NCBI RefSeq assembly: GCF_900167945.1
Contig: NZ_FUZA01000001.1
Span: 124,001 to 188,000, forward strand
Direction of reading: 5' to 3'
DNA length: 64,000 nucleotides
From: Dyadobacter psychrophilus
Lineage (GTDB): Bacteria > Bacteroidota > Bacteroidia > Cytophagales > Spirosomataceae
Shown here: piece after piece, positions 1 through 6,123 of the stretch
Layout: each line of letters opens with the position of its first letter
How positions within the stretch are numbered: position 1 is the stretch's first letter
Notes under the pieces: generated by a model
What the model was told of the DNA's origin: nothing
Databases searched by the model: none
Seen by the model: the letters and a program-made list of their open reading frames with translations, nothing else
Made by a program: the position numbers and the translations under genes

Positions 1-2
1 GG

Positions 3-98
3 ATTGTATTTTCACTGGCTACCACCCTGCTTGCCGGGTGGCTCCCATCTCGTAAGGCAAGTAAAGTCGACCCGGTTGTTATTATAAGAGGGAAATGA
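3..98 (+). CDS. ABC transporter permease, FtsX/MacB type (3' end only)
   Basis: An open frame enters from the left edge and encodes about 31 residues ending in LAGWLPSRKASKVDPVVIIR-GK before a TGA at 96-98. A hydrophobic segment followed by a (P/R)S(R/K)KASK-DPV-I-R tail is typical of the C-terminus of FtsX-like permeases of MacB/LolCE-type ABC systems, in the inner membrane. The stop overlaps the start of the downstream ATPase by four bases (ATGA), so the two are translationally coupled partners. Only the last transmembrane helix region is visible, so the substrate cannot be judged. Confidence 0.75.
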   Translation: MVFSLATTLLAGWLPSRKASKVDPVVIIRGK

Positions 99-799
99 TG
101 GAAAAAATTGTACTTGCGGCCCGACATATCTCTAAGGAATTCGCAGATCCTCTCCGGGTCAAAGTGCTTTCAGATGTCTGCTTTGAGATCAAGGCGGGAG
201 AGTTTGTGTCTGTGACCGGCAAATCCGGATGCGGAAAGTCTACTTTGCTCTATATCCTGTCGACCATGGATACTGTTTATGAAGGCGAGCTTTGGATTGA
301 CGGCCAGTTGATGAAAAACAGAAAAGAAGAACAGCTAGCCCAGGTCCGAAATGAGAAAATCGGCTTTGTATTCCAGTTTCATTATTTGTTAAAAGAATTT
401 ACGGTCCTTCAAAATGTAATGCTTCCCGGATTAAAGCTCAATAAATATTCTAAACAAGAAGTGGAGCACCGCGCCATGGAGAAACTGACAATGCTTGGCA
501 TCGGCGATCTTGCGCTCAAAAATGCCAACCATGTATCGGGAGGTGAAAAGCAGCGGATAGCTATTGCCAGAGCCCTGATCAACGATCCGATGATCATTAT
601 GGGCGATGAACCTACCGGTAACCTTGATAAAAAAAACAGCGAACTTGTATTTGAGATATTTAAACGTCTTGCCGAAGAGTATAACCAGACGATGCTCATT
701 GTTACCCATGACACCAGTTTCGCAAGGAAAACGAGCAGGAATATCGAAATGGAGGATGGTCAGATTATAAATGACATAGCAGTTACAGATTTGGTCTAA
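95..799 (+). CDS. ABC transporter ATP-binding protein (LolD/MacB-like)
   Basis: A 234-residue nucleotide-binding subunit energising the permease encoded just upstream. Walker A is GKSGCGKST (residues 42-50), the Q-loop glutamine is about Q94, the signature is VSGGE (147-151), Walker B is IIMGDE (167-172) followed by the D-loop GNLD, and the switch histidine lies in VTHD (about H205). All catalytic motifs are intact. The PTGNLD sequence and short length fit the LolD/MacB/FtsE subfamily, which serves lipoprotein release or mechanotransmission rather than classic import. The start overlaps the permease stop by ATGA; a second in-frame ATG follows at 98. The exact substrate is unknown. Confidence 0.9.
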   Translation: MMEKIVLAARHISKEFADPLRVKVLSDVCFEIKAGEFVSVTGKSGCGKSTLLYILSTMDTVYEGELWIDGQLMKNRKEEQLAQVRNEKIGFVFQFHYLLKEFTVLQNVMLPGLKLNKYSKQEVEHRAMEKLTMLGIGDLALKNANHVSGGEKQRIAIARALINDPMIIMGDEPTGNLDKKNSELVFEIFKRLAEEYNQTMLIVTHDTSFARKTSRNIEMEDGQIINDIAVTDLV

Positions 800-816
800 C
801 GGTTGATTCTGAACCC

Positions 817-828
817 TGATCACGATCA
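817..828. promoter_or_regulatory. Fnr-like palindrome upstream of hsp20
   Basis: TGAT-CACG-ATCA is a perfect TGAT-N4-ATCA inverted repeat, the core of Fnr-type sites. Its centre (822.5) lies 51.5 bp upstream of a -7-like TACTTTTA at 874-881, before the small heat shock gene. The same 51.5 bp separates the palindrome at 4360-4371 from its -7 element. Binding is inferred. A 12-mer with eight fixed bases is expected about once by chance in 64 kb. Confidence 0.4.
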
Positions 829-923
829 CTTCCAGTGCTACCAATGATCATTAATAAGAAGCTCTACCTCCCCTACTTTTATGACGACGATAAATTATTG
901 TTCAACCTTAACAAACAAAAATT

Positions 924-1385
924 ATGTCACTCGTAAAAAGAAATGGGAGCCTGTTCCCCAAACTGCTTTTAAATGATTTTTTTGATAACAACACGGTGGA
1001 TATTTCAGCTATGTTTGATTTCGACAGTGACTTTTCCAGGTATGGACTCTCAGCAAAAATCCCCTCGGTTAACATCACCGAAAATAACGAGAATTACTCC
1101 ATTCAGCTGGCGGCCCCAGGGTTGGAGAAAAAGGATTTTAAGATCGAAGTAGAAAATGATATGCTGACTATCAGTTCTAAAAAAGAACAAGAAAGCGACG
1201 AAGAAAAAGACAATTACAGAAGAAGAGAGTTTTCTTATCAAAGCTTTTCGAGATCGTTCCAGCTTCCCGAAAATTCGCAAACCGATAAAATAGAAGCCCA
1301 ATATCAGGACGGCATTCTAAAGCTGACACTGCCAAAAAAAGAGATCACTTTGCCTGCGCCTAAAAAGGAAATTGCCATCGCCTAG
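924..1385 (+). CDS. Small heat shock protein, Hsp20/alpha-crystallin family
   Basis: A 153-residue ATP-independent holdase chaperone expected to bind unfolding proteins in the cytoplasm. The alpha-crystallin domain spans roughly residues 45-140. It holds the conserved APGLEKKDF segment (about 64-72), a strongly charged loop (KKEQESDEEKD, about 87-97), the SFQLPE strand and the terminal GILKLTLPK motif (about 130-138). The length is normal for bacterial Hsp20. The start sits just after AAAAATT with no Shine-Dalgarno, as usual in Bacteroidota. It is monocistronic: a hairpin follows at 1411. It lies among other stress genes (flavodoxin, UspA, Crp), and an Fnr-like palindrome lies about 100 bp upstream. 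Confidence 0.93.
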   Translation: MSLVKRNGSLFPKLLLNDFFDNNTVDISAMFDFDSDFSRYGLSAKIPSVNITENNENYSIQLAAPGLEKKDFKIEVENDMLTISSKKEQESDEEKDNYRRREFSYQSFSRSFQLPENSQTDKIEAQYQDGILKLTLPKKEITLPAPKKEIAIA

Positions 1386-1410
1386 CTAAAAGTCGTTTAA
1401 CGAGACGCCA

Positions 1411-1453
1411 GAAGGCGCACCGGTTTTCCAATATTGTAGACTGGTGCGCCTTC
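1411..1453 (+). terminator. Hairpin after hsp20
   Basis: GAAGGCGCACC (1411-1421) pairs perfectly over 11 bp with GGTGCGCCTTC (1443-1453), with a loop of about 21 nt. No long T-run follows, so it may be a weak terminator or an mRNA-stabilising structure between hsp20 and the flavodoxin-like gene. The hairpin also argues against starting the next gene at 1444. Confidence 0.55.
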
Positions 1454-1497
1454 CGCTATTTAAAGGATACCCAATAATTTTCAATAAAAGAACAATC

Positions 1498-2019
1498 ATG
1501 AAAAGTGGAGCGGTGGTATACAAAGGCAAGTATGGTGCAACAAAGCAGTATGCGCAGTGGCTTAGCGACGATTTAGAATTGCCATGCTTAGACGCGGACC
1601 TGGTCGCTGGTCAAACCCTGAATGATTTTGATTATATCATTCTGGGAAGTTCGGTCTACTATGGTAAGATGTTATTGAGCCCATTTCTTGTCAAACATCT
1701 GGAAGTACTAAAACACAAGAAAGTCTTCATTTTTATTTCTTGTGCAACTCCGGATTCCGACCAAAGGGAACAGAAGAGAATTTTAAAGGAGAATATTCCT
1801 AAGACGATTATGAAGGAAGAACAAATCTTTTTTCTACCTGGGAAACTGGACATAAGAGCACTTACAGTATTCGACCGCCTAATGCTAGGAATAGCTGCCT
1901 TTTTTGAAAAAAACCCGGAACGGAAAAGGGTAATGACCAATGGGATCGATGCAGTTTCAGAAGACAATCTGATTGATCTTGATATCGCAGTACGAGCATT
2001 TGCCGTTACGGCGCACTAA
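1498..2019 (+). CDS. Flavodoxin-domain protein
   Basis: About 173 residues from the ATG at 1498. An upstream in-frame extension to 1444 would start inside a hairpin, so it is rejected. The N-terminal VVYKGKYGATKQYAQWL (about residues 6-22) matches the FMN phosphate-binding loop of flavodoxins, and ILGSSVYYGKM (about 48-58) matches the second flavin loop. The overall size and pattern resemble HemG-type menaquinone-dependent protoporphyrinogen dehydrogenases and related stress flavodoxins. An electron-transfer role is inferred. With hemF at 31720 elsewhere in the window, a HemG role is not established. It stands alone between hsp20 and a lipoprotein gene. Confidence 0.75.
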   Translation: MKSGAVVYKGKYGATKQYAQWLSDDLELPCLDADLVAGQTLNDFDYIILGSSVYYGKMLLSPFLVKHLEVLKHKKVFIFISCATPDSDQREQKRILKENIPKTIMKEEQIFFLPGKLDIRALTVFDRLMLGIAAFFEKNPERKRVMTNGIDAVSEDNLIDLDIAVRAFAVTAH

Positions 2020-2064
2020 TTACTTGCTTTTTGCAAATCTACACCGTTTAACCAATGAAATAAG

Positions 2065-2755
2065 ATGAAGATCAACCAAGTGATTAAACTACTTCCATCC
2101 ATTACAGTTTTAACAATTGCTCTCGCGATTTCATGTACGGACCACGATATTCCAGACCCGGAAAAGCATTGCGAAAGATTGGATGGAACCCCTCGCTTCT
2201 ATCCATGCGAGTTTGAAATTGCAAAAGCAGAGTTCGCCAAAGGATTAACAATCAATGACATTTTTGCTACTATCACCCCGCAAAATCCGGATGTGGTACT
2301 GCCTATGCAATTCGCCTGGCACCGTTTCAGCCAGAACCCCAATACGATAGACGTCACTTTCAAAATCAAACTGCACGTAAAACGCATTGCAAATGCCTCA
2401 GTCCAGGCCAGTTCAGGCTACATTTTAGACAAGCCAACCGGCAAGCCAGCTACGATTGCTTCACTTTATTCTACCACCGTCTTTCCGCCGCTTCACCCGC
2501 AGGTGCCGATAGAACTTCAATTGCTGCCTCTGGGCCAGACCGCAGTAGTTATTTCGGATGCTGCTTACCCATATCTCAGTCGAATATTTGCCGCCGCTTA
2601 ACACGCCGGTCTATACAAATTTCACCGGTAATGTGCTCTATGCCTTCCACAACATTGAAACAACAAAAACTTTAATTGCCGCACCACATAACTACCACTT
2701 GGGGGTAGATGCATCCGAAGCACATATCGTAATCAATCCGACATTTACCAATTAA
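2065..2755 (+). pseudogene. Lipoprotein gene interrupted by a frameshift
   Basis: The first frame (2065-2601) encodes 178 residues with a signal peptide and lipobox (LAIAISC), then a secreted domain without recognised family. It ends in SRIFAAA and a stop at 2599-2601. The next frame is open from 2558 to 2755 and continues with protein-like sequence (YLPPLNTPVYTNFTGNVLYA, then FHNIETTKT and HIVINPTFTN). The natural join around 2570-2595 implies a one-base shift that would give one protein of about 230 residues. Either the gene is decaying or the read has an indel. The stop at 2753-2755 directly abuts the alcohol dehydrogenase relic, consistent with a rearranged locus. The function is unknown. 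Confidence 0.5.
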
Positions 2756-2762
2756 GTATTCA

Positions 2763-3038
2763 GTTGATAAAGGAGGTACTGTTGTTTGCGGTGGAATCCA
2801 TATGAGCGATATTCCATCCTTTCCCTATCAAATTTTATGGGAAGAAAGAAGGATATTGTCTGTAGGCAATCTGACCAGAGATGATGCTAAGGAATTTATA
2901 GGATTGCTCGGTCAGGTGCCTGTGACAACTCAGGTAACGTTTTTCCCATTGAATAAGGCTAATACTGCATTGAACGCTCTTCGCGAAGGGTCTATTACAG
3001 GTGCGGCCGTTCTGTTAATCATTAAGGGTTCATTATGA
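2763..3038 (+). pseudogene. 3' remnant of a zinc-type alcohol dehydrogenase
   Basis: From about 2763 the frame reads VDKGGTVVCGGIHMSDIP and continues FPYQILWEERRILSV, then AREGSITGAAVL-like sequence to the stop at 3036-3038. This is the last 90 or so residues of zinc-dependent medium-chain alcohol dehydrogenases: the end of the Rossmann domain and the C-terminal strand. The roughly 240 N-terminal residues, with the catalytic zinc ligands and GxGxxG, are absent. Upstream of the homology is the stop of the broken lipoprotein gene. An ATG at 2802 could start a 78-residue product, but this would be a non-functional fragment. Confidence 0.8.
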
Positions 3039-3074
3039 AGCCAATAAAAGACTGAATTGGCAGATATGGTTTCA

Positions 3075-3947
3075 CTATTTCATCTTAGAAGGGAACACAA
3101 TAACGGGCAGGGTTTGCTGGTCAAGAATGTTCTTTGTTGTGCTTGATTTAAGCATTCTTATTAATAACGCATCTTGATGGTGTAACAAAGCAAGCATGTC
3201 AATCCCTTGCCTGGAACATAACCGCTTCAAACTTTGAACCACATTCTTTCCATGAATTTCTAAATGGGTCAAATTCGGATGGTTAATATCTTCAAGCATA
3301 TTTAAAAAAACCTGTTTGGATACATTCTCTTCACTTTGCTTGTCTTCGATATCCTCAACATGGACGAGTTCAAGGTCAAAATGGAGTGCTTCCGCGTATT
3401 TAGCAAGAAGATTTACTGCCTTCAGATCGGAAACGCTGAAATCAGTTGCGAACAACACTTTTTGAACGTCTTTAAATTCAAACTTACCAGGAAGTATGAG
3501 CACTGGTCTTGTCGCATTTGAAACCACTAAATTGGTATTCTTTCCAAATAAAAAGTGCTTGAAACCGCTCTGTTTACTGGCGCCCATCACGATCATTTCA
3601 ATATTCTCACTTTCGAGGACATTTTTTAGGTTATCTGACAAATCACCTGCTTCGCAGTGAAACGTAACTTCTGGCCGCCACCTCTCACCAGGCAGAGAGA
3701 GTAGAATGAATGCTCGTAATTCAAATGCTATTACACTAAGCTTATCGTTGCTTTCCTGCTGCCAAGATGCGTCATTGCCGTTAATCCATGGGCTGGCCCC
3801 ATAAAAGGTGGTCATCGGTATAGACTGATAGACAGAGAATAAAAGAACGTCACAATGCAGCTCATTGGCAAGTTTAGCCGCTGCCTGAGTCAGGTCAGGA
3901 GCGTTTTCGGAAGGATCGGTGAGAACCAGGATTTTTTTCATAGACAT
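3075..3947 (-). CDS. Universal stress protein, tandem UspA domains
   Basis: About 290 residues from the ATG at 3947 (MSMKKILVLTDPSEN), which begins exactly at the first UspA strand; the extension to 3995 adds unrelated residues. Domain 1 (about 1-145) ends with a recognisable nucleotide loop, MGASKQSGFKHFLFGKNT. Domain 2 (about 150-290, from KVLFATDFS) has a degenerate loop (LLHHQDALLIRMLKSST), a pattern common in Bacteroidota tandem Usps. It is likely an ATP-binding stress or hypoxia survival protein in the cytoplasm. It lies directly downstream of the 90-residue coiled-coil gene and probably shares its promoter, with an Fnr-like site at 4360. Confidence 0.9.
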   Translation of the reverse strand: MSMKKILVLTDPSENAPDLTQAAAKLANELHCDVLLFSVYQSIPMTTFYGASPWINGNDASWQQESNDKLSVIAFELRAFILLSLPGERWRPEVTFHCEAGDLSDNLKNVLESENIEMIVMGASKQSGFKHFLFGKNTNLVVSNATRPVLILPGKFEFKDVQKVLFATDFSVSDLKAVNLLAKYAEALHFDLELVHVEDIEDKQSEENVSKQVFLNMLEDINHPNLTHLEIHGKNVVQSLKRLCSRQGIDMLALLHHQDALLIRMLKSSTTKNILDQQTLPVIVFPSKMK

Positions 3948-3999
3948 TGAGAAGGGTTGATCTTGTCCGTTTAGCATTCCAGATCTTAACTTCACTGGC

Positions 4000-4272
4000 T
4001 CATCTGGCCAGAGGCATTTTGCCAGACAATATCCTAGTAGCAGCTGCGATCCTCATTTCCCGTTTTTGCCGCTTCAATTCTTCATCGAAGAGCTTCAGCT
4101 CCTTTTTAATTTTGTTTTCTTCGACTTTGCTAACGTCGTTTATCAGATTCTTGGCTATTTTTCTAATTTCCTTTTCCAGCTTTCTGGTCTGCTGAGTTTC
4201 TGCATCAATTTTCAATTTCCGGTTAAGTGCGGTGACGATCTCGTCAACTCTCTGGAGTTTTTCAGCTTTCAT
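4000..4272 (-). CDS. Small coiled-coil hypothetical protein
   Basis: A 90-residue, highly charged, Lys/Glu-rich protein predicted to be one long helix (about residues 10-75, for example KLEKEIRKIAKNLINDVSKV). It has no cysteines, signal peptide or membrane segment. It precedes the universal stress gene on the same strand with a gap of about 50 bp and is likely cotranscribed. A perfect -7 element (TATTTTTG, 4314 to 4307) lies upstream. No family recognised. Coding is supported by the operon position and promoter rather than homology. Confidence 0.6.
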   Translation of the reverse strand: MKAEKLQRVDEIVTALNRKLKIDAETQQTRKLEKEIRKIAKNLINDVSKVEENKIKKELKLFDEELKRQKREMRIAAATRILSGKMPLAR

Positions 4273-4306
4273 TACCTTCTAGGTTTAAGTTCAAATCGGT
4301 AAGCCG

Positions 4307-4314
4307 CAAAAATA
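4307..4314 (-). promoter_or_regulatory. -7 promoter element for the coiled-coil/UspA operon
   Basis: On the minus strand the sequence reads TATTTTTG, an exact match to the Bacteroidota -7 consensus TAnnTTTG, about 35 bp upstream of the start codon at 4272. The palindrome centred at 4365.5 is 51.5 bp upstream of it, placing the site near -63 relative to the expected start of transcription. Confidence 0.5.
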
Positions 4315-4359
4315 ATTTCAATGCAAGCTTTTAATGATGACTTGCGCGCATCCCCTATA

Positions 4360-4371
4360 TGATCTTAATCA
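4360..4371. promoter_or_regulatory. Fnr-like palindrome upstream of the UspA operon
   Basis: TGAT-CTTA-ATCA sits inside the longer palindrome TATGATCTTAATCATA (4358-4373). It matches the TGAT-N4-ATCA core of Fnr-family sites. It lies 88-99 bp upstream of the coiled-coil gene and just beyond the 3' end of the Crp-family gene. Its spacing to the -7 element (51.5 bp) equals that at hsp20. Confidence 0.5.
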
Positions 4372-4464
4372 TAGACGAACCTAACTCCCCTAAACTAGGG
4401 AGTGCCAAATTATGTTGCAGTGAGTAATGGCCGTACAATCTGTACATGTCTACTACGATGCTTT

Positions 4465-5100
4465 TTAAAGCCAGGCAATGTGGCTGCGAAAGAGCTGTAT
4501 CTTTTTATCCTGCTCCATTTTTTTCAGCAACCTGGAAACCACCTCCCTGGATGTATTCAGGTCATTGGCTATCTCCGAATGGGTCATGGCAAGTTCTCTG
4601 GTACCGCGGCTTTTCACCTGGTTTTTCAGGTAAAATTCAAGCCGCTGGTCCATGCCTTTGAAAATTACGCTGTCCAAGACCGTCAGCAACTCTTCAAATC
4701 TCGACCGGTAATTGTCTATCACAAAATAGTACCAGCTTTTGTATTGCTGCATCAAATTATCCATGAGCTGGATGGGAACCATGATGGCGGTAGTATCTTC
4801 CAGAGCAATGGCCGTGATCTCGCTGGTCTGCTGCCTGGTGTTGCAGATCATTGAAAGCGCACAGGCATTCCCAGCTTGCAAGGTATAAATGTAAGCTTCC
4901 TCGCCATCGTCGCCTTCCCGGTACAACTTCACTTTTCCCCTCGCAATCAATAAAGTATACTTAAAATACTGCCCGGTGCGCATGATCACCTCCCCTGCCG
5001 GGATCAGTTTCAGCGTTGATTCCTGTGCGAGCCTTGATTTTAATTCTGGTTCAAAAGCTGGAAAAACCTTATCCAGGTACTCCCCTATTTCCTCATTCAT
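4465..5100 (-). CDS. Crp/Fnr family transcriptional regulator
   Basis: A 211-residue regulator. Residues about 20-115 form a cyclic-nucleotide-binding-like beta-roll (IARGKVKLYREGDDGEEAYI, then LQAGNACALSMICNT). Residues about 150-211 form a winged helix with recognition helix TSREVVSRLLKKME. There is no N-terminal cysteine cluster for an Fnr-type iron-sulfur centre, so the signal is not evident. It is divergent from the sulfur cluster. A Crp-type operator at 5148-5163 sits midway, 29.5 bp from -7 elements on both sides, which suggests autoregulation plus activation of the tauE-like gene. Similar regulators next to TauE/MBL-rhodanese genes control sulfur or redox responses; that role is inferred. 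Confidence 0.9.
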   Translation of the reverse strand: MNEEIGEYLDKVFPAFEPELKSRLAQESTLKLIPAGEVIMRTGQYFKYTLLIARGKVKLYREGDDGEEAYIYTLQAGNACALSMICNTRQQTSEITAIALEDTTAIMVPIQLMDNLMQQYKSWYYFVIDNYRSRFEELLTVLDSVIFKGMDQRLEFYLKNQVKSRGTRELAMTHSEIANDLNTSREVVSRLLKKMEQDKKIQLFRSHIAWL

Positions 5101-5118
5101 ATTACCTCATTTTAGACT

Positions 5119-5126
5119 CAAATATA
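5119..5126 (-). promoter_or_regulatory. -7 element of the Crp-family gene
   Basis: The minus strand reads TATATTTG, a perfect TAnnTTTG element, 19-26 bp upstream of the start codon at 5100. The operator centre at 5155.5 is 29.5 bp from its first base, the same as for the two sulfur-gene promoters. Confidence 0.6.
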
Positions 5127-5147
5127 GAATCAAATCATCTTCTTAAA

Positions 5148-5163
5148 TGTGACATTTATCACT
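5148..5163. promoter_or_regulatory. Crp-type operator between regulator and sulfur genes
   Basis: TGTGAC-ATTT-ATCACT is a near-perfect inverted repeat of the Crp type (TGTGA-N6-TCACT). It lies between the divergent regulator (start 5100) and the TauE-like gene (start 5214). The centre is 29.5 bp from the -7 element on each side, about -41 relative to both predicted transcription starts. That is the classical position for class II activation and could serve both genes. Confidence 0.7.
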
Positions 5164-5184
5164 GACCAGCAAAATTCGGTCTGT

Positions 5185-5192
5185 CAAATTTG
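5185..5192 (+). promoter_or_regulatory. -7-like element of the tauE-like gene
   Basis: CAAATTTG deviates from TAnnTTTG only at the first base. It is followed by TGTGC and the start codon at 5214. It is 29.5 bp from the operator centre. The element at 6088-6095 (GAAATTTG) shares the AAATTTGT core and the same spacing. Confidence 0.5.
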
Positions 5193-5213
5193 TGCTCGAA
5201 AAAGCACATTTAC

Positions 5214-6014
5214 ATGGAAACACTTGCTTACCTGGCTTCGATCTTCATTGGCATATCGCTCAGCCTGATCGGTGGTGGTGGCTCCATTCTGACAGTCCCG
5301 GTATTGGTATATCTGTTCGGGATCAGCCCATTGGTTTCCACATCCTATTCGCTTTTTATCGTGGGGTCGACCAGCCTGGTTGGCGCGTTTACAAACTACC
5401 GCAAGGGTCTGGTCAACGTTAAAACAGCCACGCTTTTTGGACTAACCTCAATCACGACCGTGTTCCTGACAAGAAAATTGCTGATACCCTTGATCCCCAA
5501 CAGCCTTTTTCACTTAGGCAATTTTACGATTACCGAGCCTTTGCTTACCATGATCCTCTTTGCGATACTGATGGTGGCTGCTTCAGTAGGTATGATTAGG
5601 GACAAAACAAAAAAGCCGGGATGCCTTACATGCAATTTGAAGGGTAATCTCATCAGATTGCTGCTGAGCGGCATTGGAATTGGTCTGACTACCGGCCTCT
5701 TGGGCGCAGGAGGTGGCTTTCTGTTGATCCCGACGCTAGTATTGTTCCTGGGTATGCCGATGCGCGAAGCTGTCGGCACTTCACTTTTGATTATTGCACT
5801 TAACTCTCTGATCGGCTTTTTGGGAGACCTCGGACATTTTACAATTGACTGGTTATTCCTTTCCAAAGTGACCACGGTGGCAATCAGTGGGATTGTGCTT
5901 GGCACATGGCTCAGCAAACGGATAAAATCCAATCAATTGAAAGAAGGTTTTGGCTGGTTTGTTCTTGCGATGGGCGTTTTCATTATTACCAAAGAGCTGT
6001 TCTCGGCCCTTTGA
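5214..6014 (+). CDS. TauE/SafE family sulfite/organosulfur exporter
   Basis: A 266-residue polytopic inner-membrane protein. The two repeat halves carry the family signatures SLIGGGGSILTVPVLVYLFG (about residues 13-32) and GLLGAGGGFLLIPTLVLFLG (about 160-180). About eight hydrophobic segments are visible, with a cytoplasmic loop containing CLTC. TauE/SafE proteins export sulfite, sulfoacetate or related anions. The ATG at 5214 is chosen; a TTG at 5190 would put extra polar residues before the first helix and lie within the -7 element. It leads the sulfur cluster and is divergent from the Crp-family regulator, with a shared operator. Confidence 0.9.
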   Translation: METLAYLASIFIGISLSLIGGGGSILTVPVLVYLFGISPLVSTSYSLFIVGSTSLVGAFTNYRKGLVNVKTATLFGLTSITTVFLTRKLLIPLIPNSLFHLGNFTITEPLLTMILFAILMVAASVGMIRDKTKKPGCLTCNLKGNLIRLLLSGIGIGLTTGLLGAGGGFLLIPTLVLFLGMPMREAVGTSLLIIALNSLIGFLGDLGHFTIDWLFLSKVTTVAISGIVLGTWLSKRIKSNQLKEGFGWFVLAMGVFIITKELFSAL

Positions 6015-6050
6015 GCAAAGTCTTTCCTTTTGATATAAGATTTATTGTTG

Positions 6051-6066
6051 GGTGACAAATGTCACC
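6051..6066. promoter_or_regulatory. Second Crp-type operator, upstream of the MBL-rhodanese gene
   Basis: GGTGAC-AAAT-GTCACC is a perfect 6-4-6 inverted repeat with the same GTGAC-N4-TCAC architecture as 5148-5163. It is 57 bp upstream of the start codon at 6124. Its centre (6058.5) is 29.5 bp upstream of the -7-like GAAATTTG, matching the first operator exactly. This makes a second target of the adjacent regulator likely. Confidence 0.7.
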
Positions 6067-6087
6067 GATTTCGCTGATCCGATTCCT

Positions 6088-6095
6088 GAAATTTG
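6088..6095 (+). promoter_or_regulatory. -7-like element of the MBL-rhodanese operon
   Basis: GAAATTTG, followed by T, resembles CAAATTTG at 5185-5192 and lies 29.5 bp downstream of the operator centre. The predicted leader to the ATG at 6124 is short (about 20 nt). Confidence 0.45.
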
Positions 6096-6123
6096 TACAC
6101 ATCAAGAACAAAATAAAAATCAT

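Noticed and set aside
843-852. AATGATCATT palindrome upstream of hsp20, a possible second regulator site
   Set aside because: It is shorter than the Fnr-like box at 817 and its spacing to the -7-like element (26.5 bp) matches neither group.
4402-4854. 150-codon plus-strand ORF opposite the Crp-family gene
   Set aside because: It is antisense to a regulator with clear cNMP-binding and helix-turn-helix motifs; composition is not protein-like.
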